A DNA stretch of 43,108 nucleotides from Thiopontia sp964647745 (GTDB lineage: Bacteria; Pseudomonadota; Gammaproteobacteria; GCF-002020875). Under the pieces are notes generated by a model. The model saw only the letters and a list, made by a program, of their open reading frames with translations. It was not told the DNA's origin and did no database searches. The stretch covers positions 1 through 43,108 of the forward strand of contig CAZYJG010000002.1 of assembly GCA_964647745.1 (NCBI GenBank), written 5' to 3'. Within the stretch, counting starts at the first letter, position 1. Every line of letters starts with the position of its first letter. Positions 42,672-43,108 of this stretch are shown in pieces. A program made the translations under genes and the position numbers.

Positions 42672-43108
42672 CGATCACAGCCTGAACTTCCAATGATTCT
42701 ATGGGAAAATTTTTCAGGCAATCATATTTCGCAAGCCAATCCCTATATATTACTGGCACCCAGTCAGCGCGAGAGTACGCCTGTAGCCGGAGTCCACTCT
42801 CTATCAGCCACCCCGTCAGCTAGGGATCCTTTTTCTCGGCTCCCTCAAGACCACTCCCATCCTCAGACCCCTGATCCACCACTCCAATCTCTCCAGAATA
42901 ACCGCTTACAATCACCGGTAAAGAGGGTGCCGAAGGTAAATAATCTGTCAAAATCATCCATAGCTAACTGATATTGTTGTATTTTTTAGCGAGCAAACCC
43001 GAACGCTAACGTCAATTTACAACAATATAATTCAATAAGTTATAGGTGATTGCGGCACAAATGCAGCACAGTACTGGAAGATTCCGTGCGGCACCAAAGA
43101 AAAAGGAG
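42672..43108. other. Gene-poor, AT-rich tail with an inverted repeat
   Basis: 437 bp without a gene I can support. From about 42960 the base composition turns AT-rich. ATATTGTTGTA (42971-42981) and TACAACAATAT (43018-43028) are perfect 11-bp inverted arms, and TTAGCG (42986-42991) and CGCTAA (43004-43009) are nested inside. TATAAT occurs at 43026-43031. The window ends in AAAAAGGAG, a strong ribosome site that may belong to a gene starting just beyond the edge. Confidence 0.5.

Noticed and set aside
42693..42971. 92-codon open frame after the rhodanese gene
   Set aside because: No ribosome site, a Ser/Pro-rich composition like translated non-coding DNA, and no domain recognised.
42971..43028. 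Integron attC site
   Set aside because: The inner arms lack the GTT/AAC core pair in the right register, and no integrase or cassette gene is visible.
43053..43069. Possible sigma-54 promoter (GGCAC with GC ten bases after GG)
   Set aside because: The spacing fits, but the -12 element lacks the TT of TTGC and the -24 lacks the leading T; two defects in so short a motif are not convincing.
43046..43108. Short frame (GTG 43046 or ATG 43061) running off the right edge
   Set aside because: Only 16-21 codons are visible and no ribosome site precedes them; the AAGGAG at the very end more likely serves a gene outside the window.

Overview
Organism. The 38 protein genes I can support read as a Gammaproteobacterium: close matches to E. 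coli-type YgiQ, RelA, BioA, Tdh/Kbl, XseA, GuaA/GuaB, PpnN, NagZ and YajQ, an H-NS histone-family protein, and, at the extreme left edge, the last 21 of the 28 bases of the gammaproteobacterial chromosome-dimer resolution site dif. A multiheme cytochrome module and a SulP anion transporter suggest a respiratory, perhaps sulfur- or metal-active, environmental bacterium; that is inference, and I cannot name the genus. I see no tRNA, rRNA, CRISPR, transposase or complete prophage.

Replication context. The window starts inside dif, so it lies at the replication terminus. By eye, octamers CCCTNCCC outnumber GGGNAGGG on the + strand 13 to 3, the polarity expected if FtsK-orienting KOPS point left toward dif. 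32 of 38 genes are on the minus strand, co-directional with a fork arriving from the right.

Layout. 1-2.1 kb: dif, a PDC-type sensor-domain protein and a divergent 2Fe-2S flavin reductase. 2.1-9.1 kb: ppnN, the threonine-degradation pair tdh-kbl, yjbQ, bioA and a DUF255 thioredoxin-like protein. 9.2-11.1 kb: a 639-residue protein I do not recognise, whose P-loop lies only 15 residues from its C terminus. 11.1-15.7 kb: a 115-bp structured repeat and an RND efflux pump with its adaptor. 15.7-24.4 kb: an H-NS-like gene, then a long minus-strand array lysM-(hypothetical)-exbB-exbD-exbD-tonB-ygiQ-relA. 24.5-25.3 kb: a proline-rich exported protein and the second repeat copy, inverted. 25.3-30.5 kb: ubiA, a glycerate-kinase-like P-loop kinase, tadA, guaA and guaB, largely overlapping or abutting. 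30.7-32.7 kb: a glycine-zipper protein and xseA. 32.7-35.6 kb: a receiver-like protein, hpt, nagZ, an L,D-transpeptidase and yajQ. 35.7-40.1 kb: a SulP transporter, then a monoheme DUF3365 cytochrome followed by a nonaheme-c/cytochrome-b fusion with CbcL-like architecture. 40.4-42.7 kb: a radical SAM protein and a divergent rhodanese. 42.7-43.1 kb: a gene-poor, increasingly AT-rich tail with an inverted repeat.

How the genes work together. Several clusters make sense as units: threonine to glycine (kbl-tdh); GMP synthesis (guaB-guaA) with purine salvage nearby (hpt, ppnN); a TonB energising complex (ExbB, two ExbD, TonB) with a LysM wall-binding partner; peptidoglycan recycling (nagZ plus a YkuD enzyme); and an electron-transfer pair (DUF3365 cytochrome plus nonaheme/b fusion). 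The most unusual items are the terminal-P-loop protein, the cytochrome fusion, the dif edge and the paired structured repeats.
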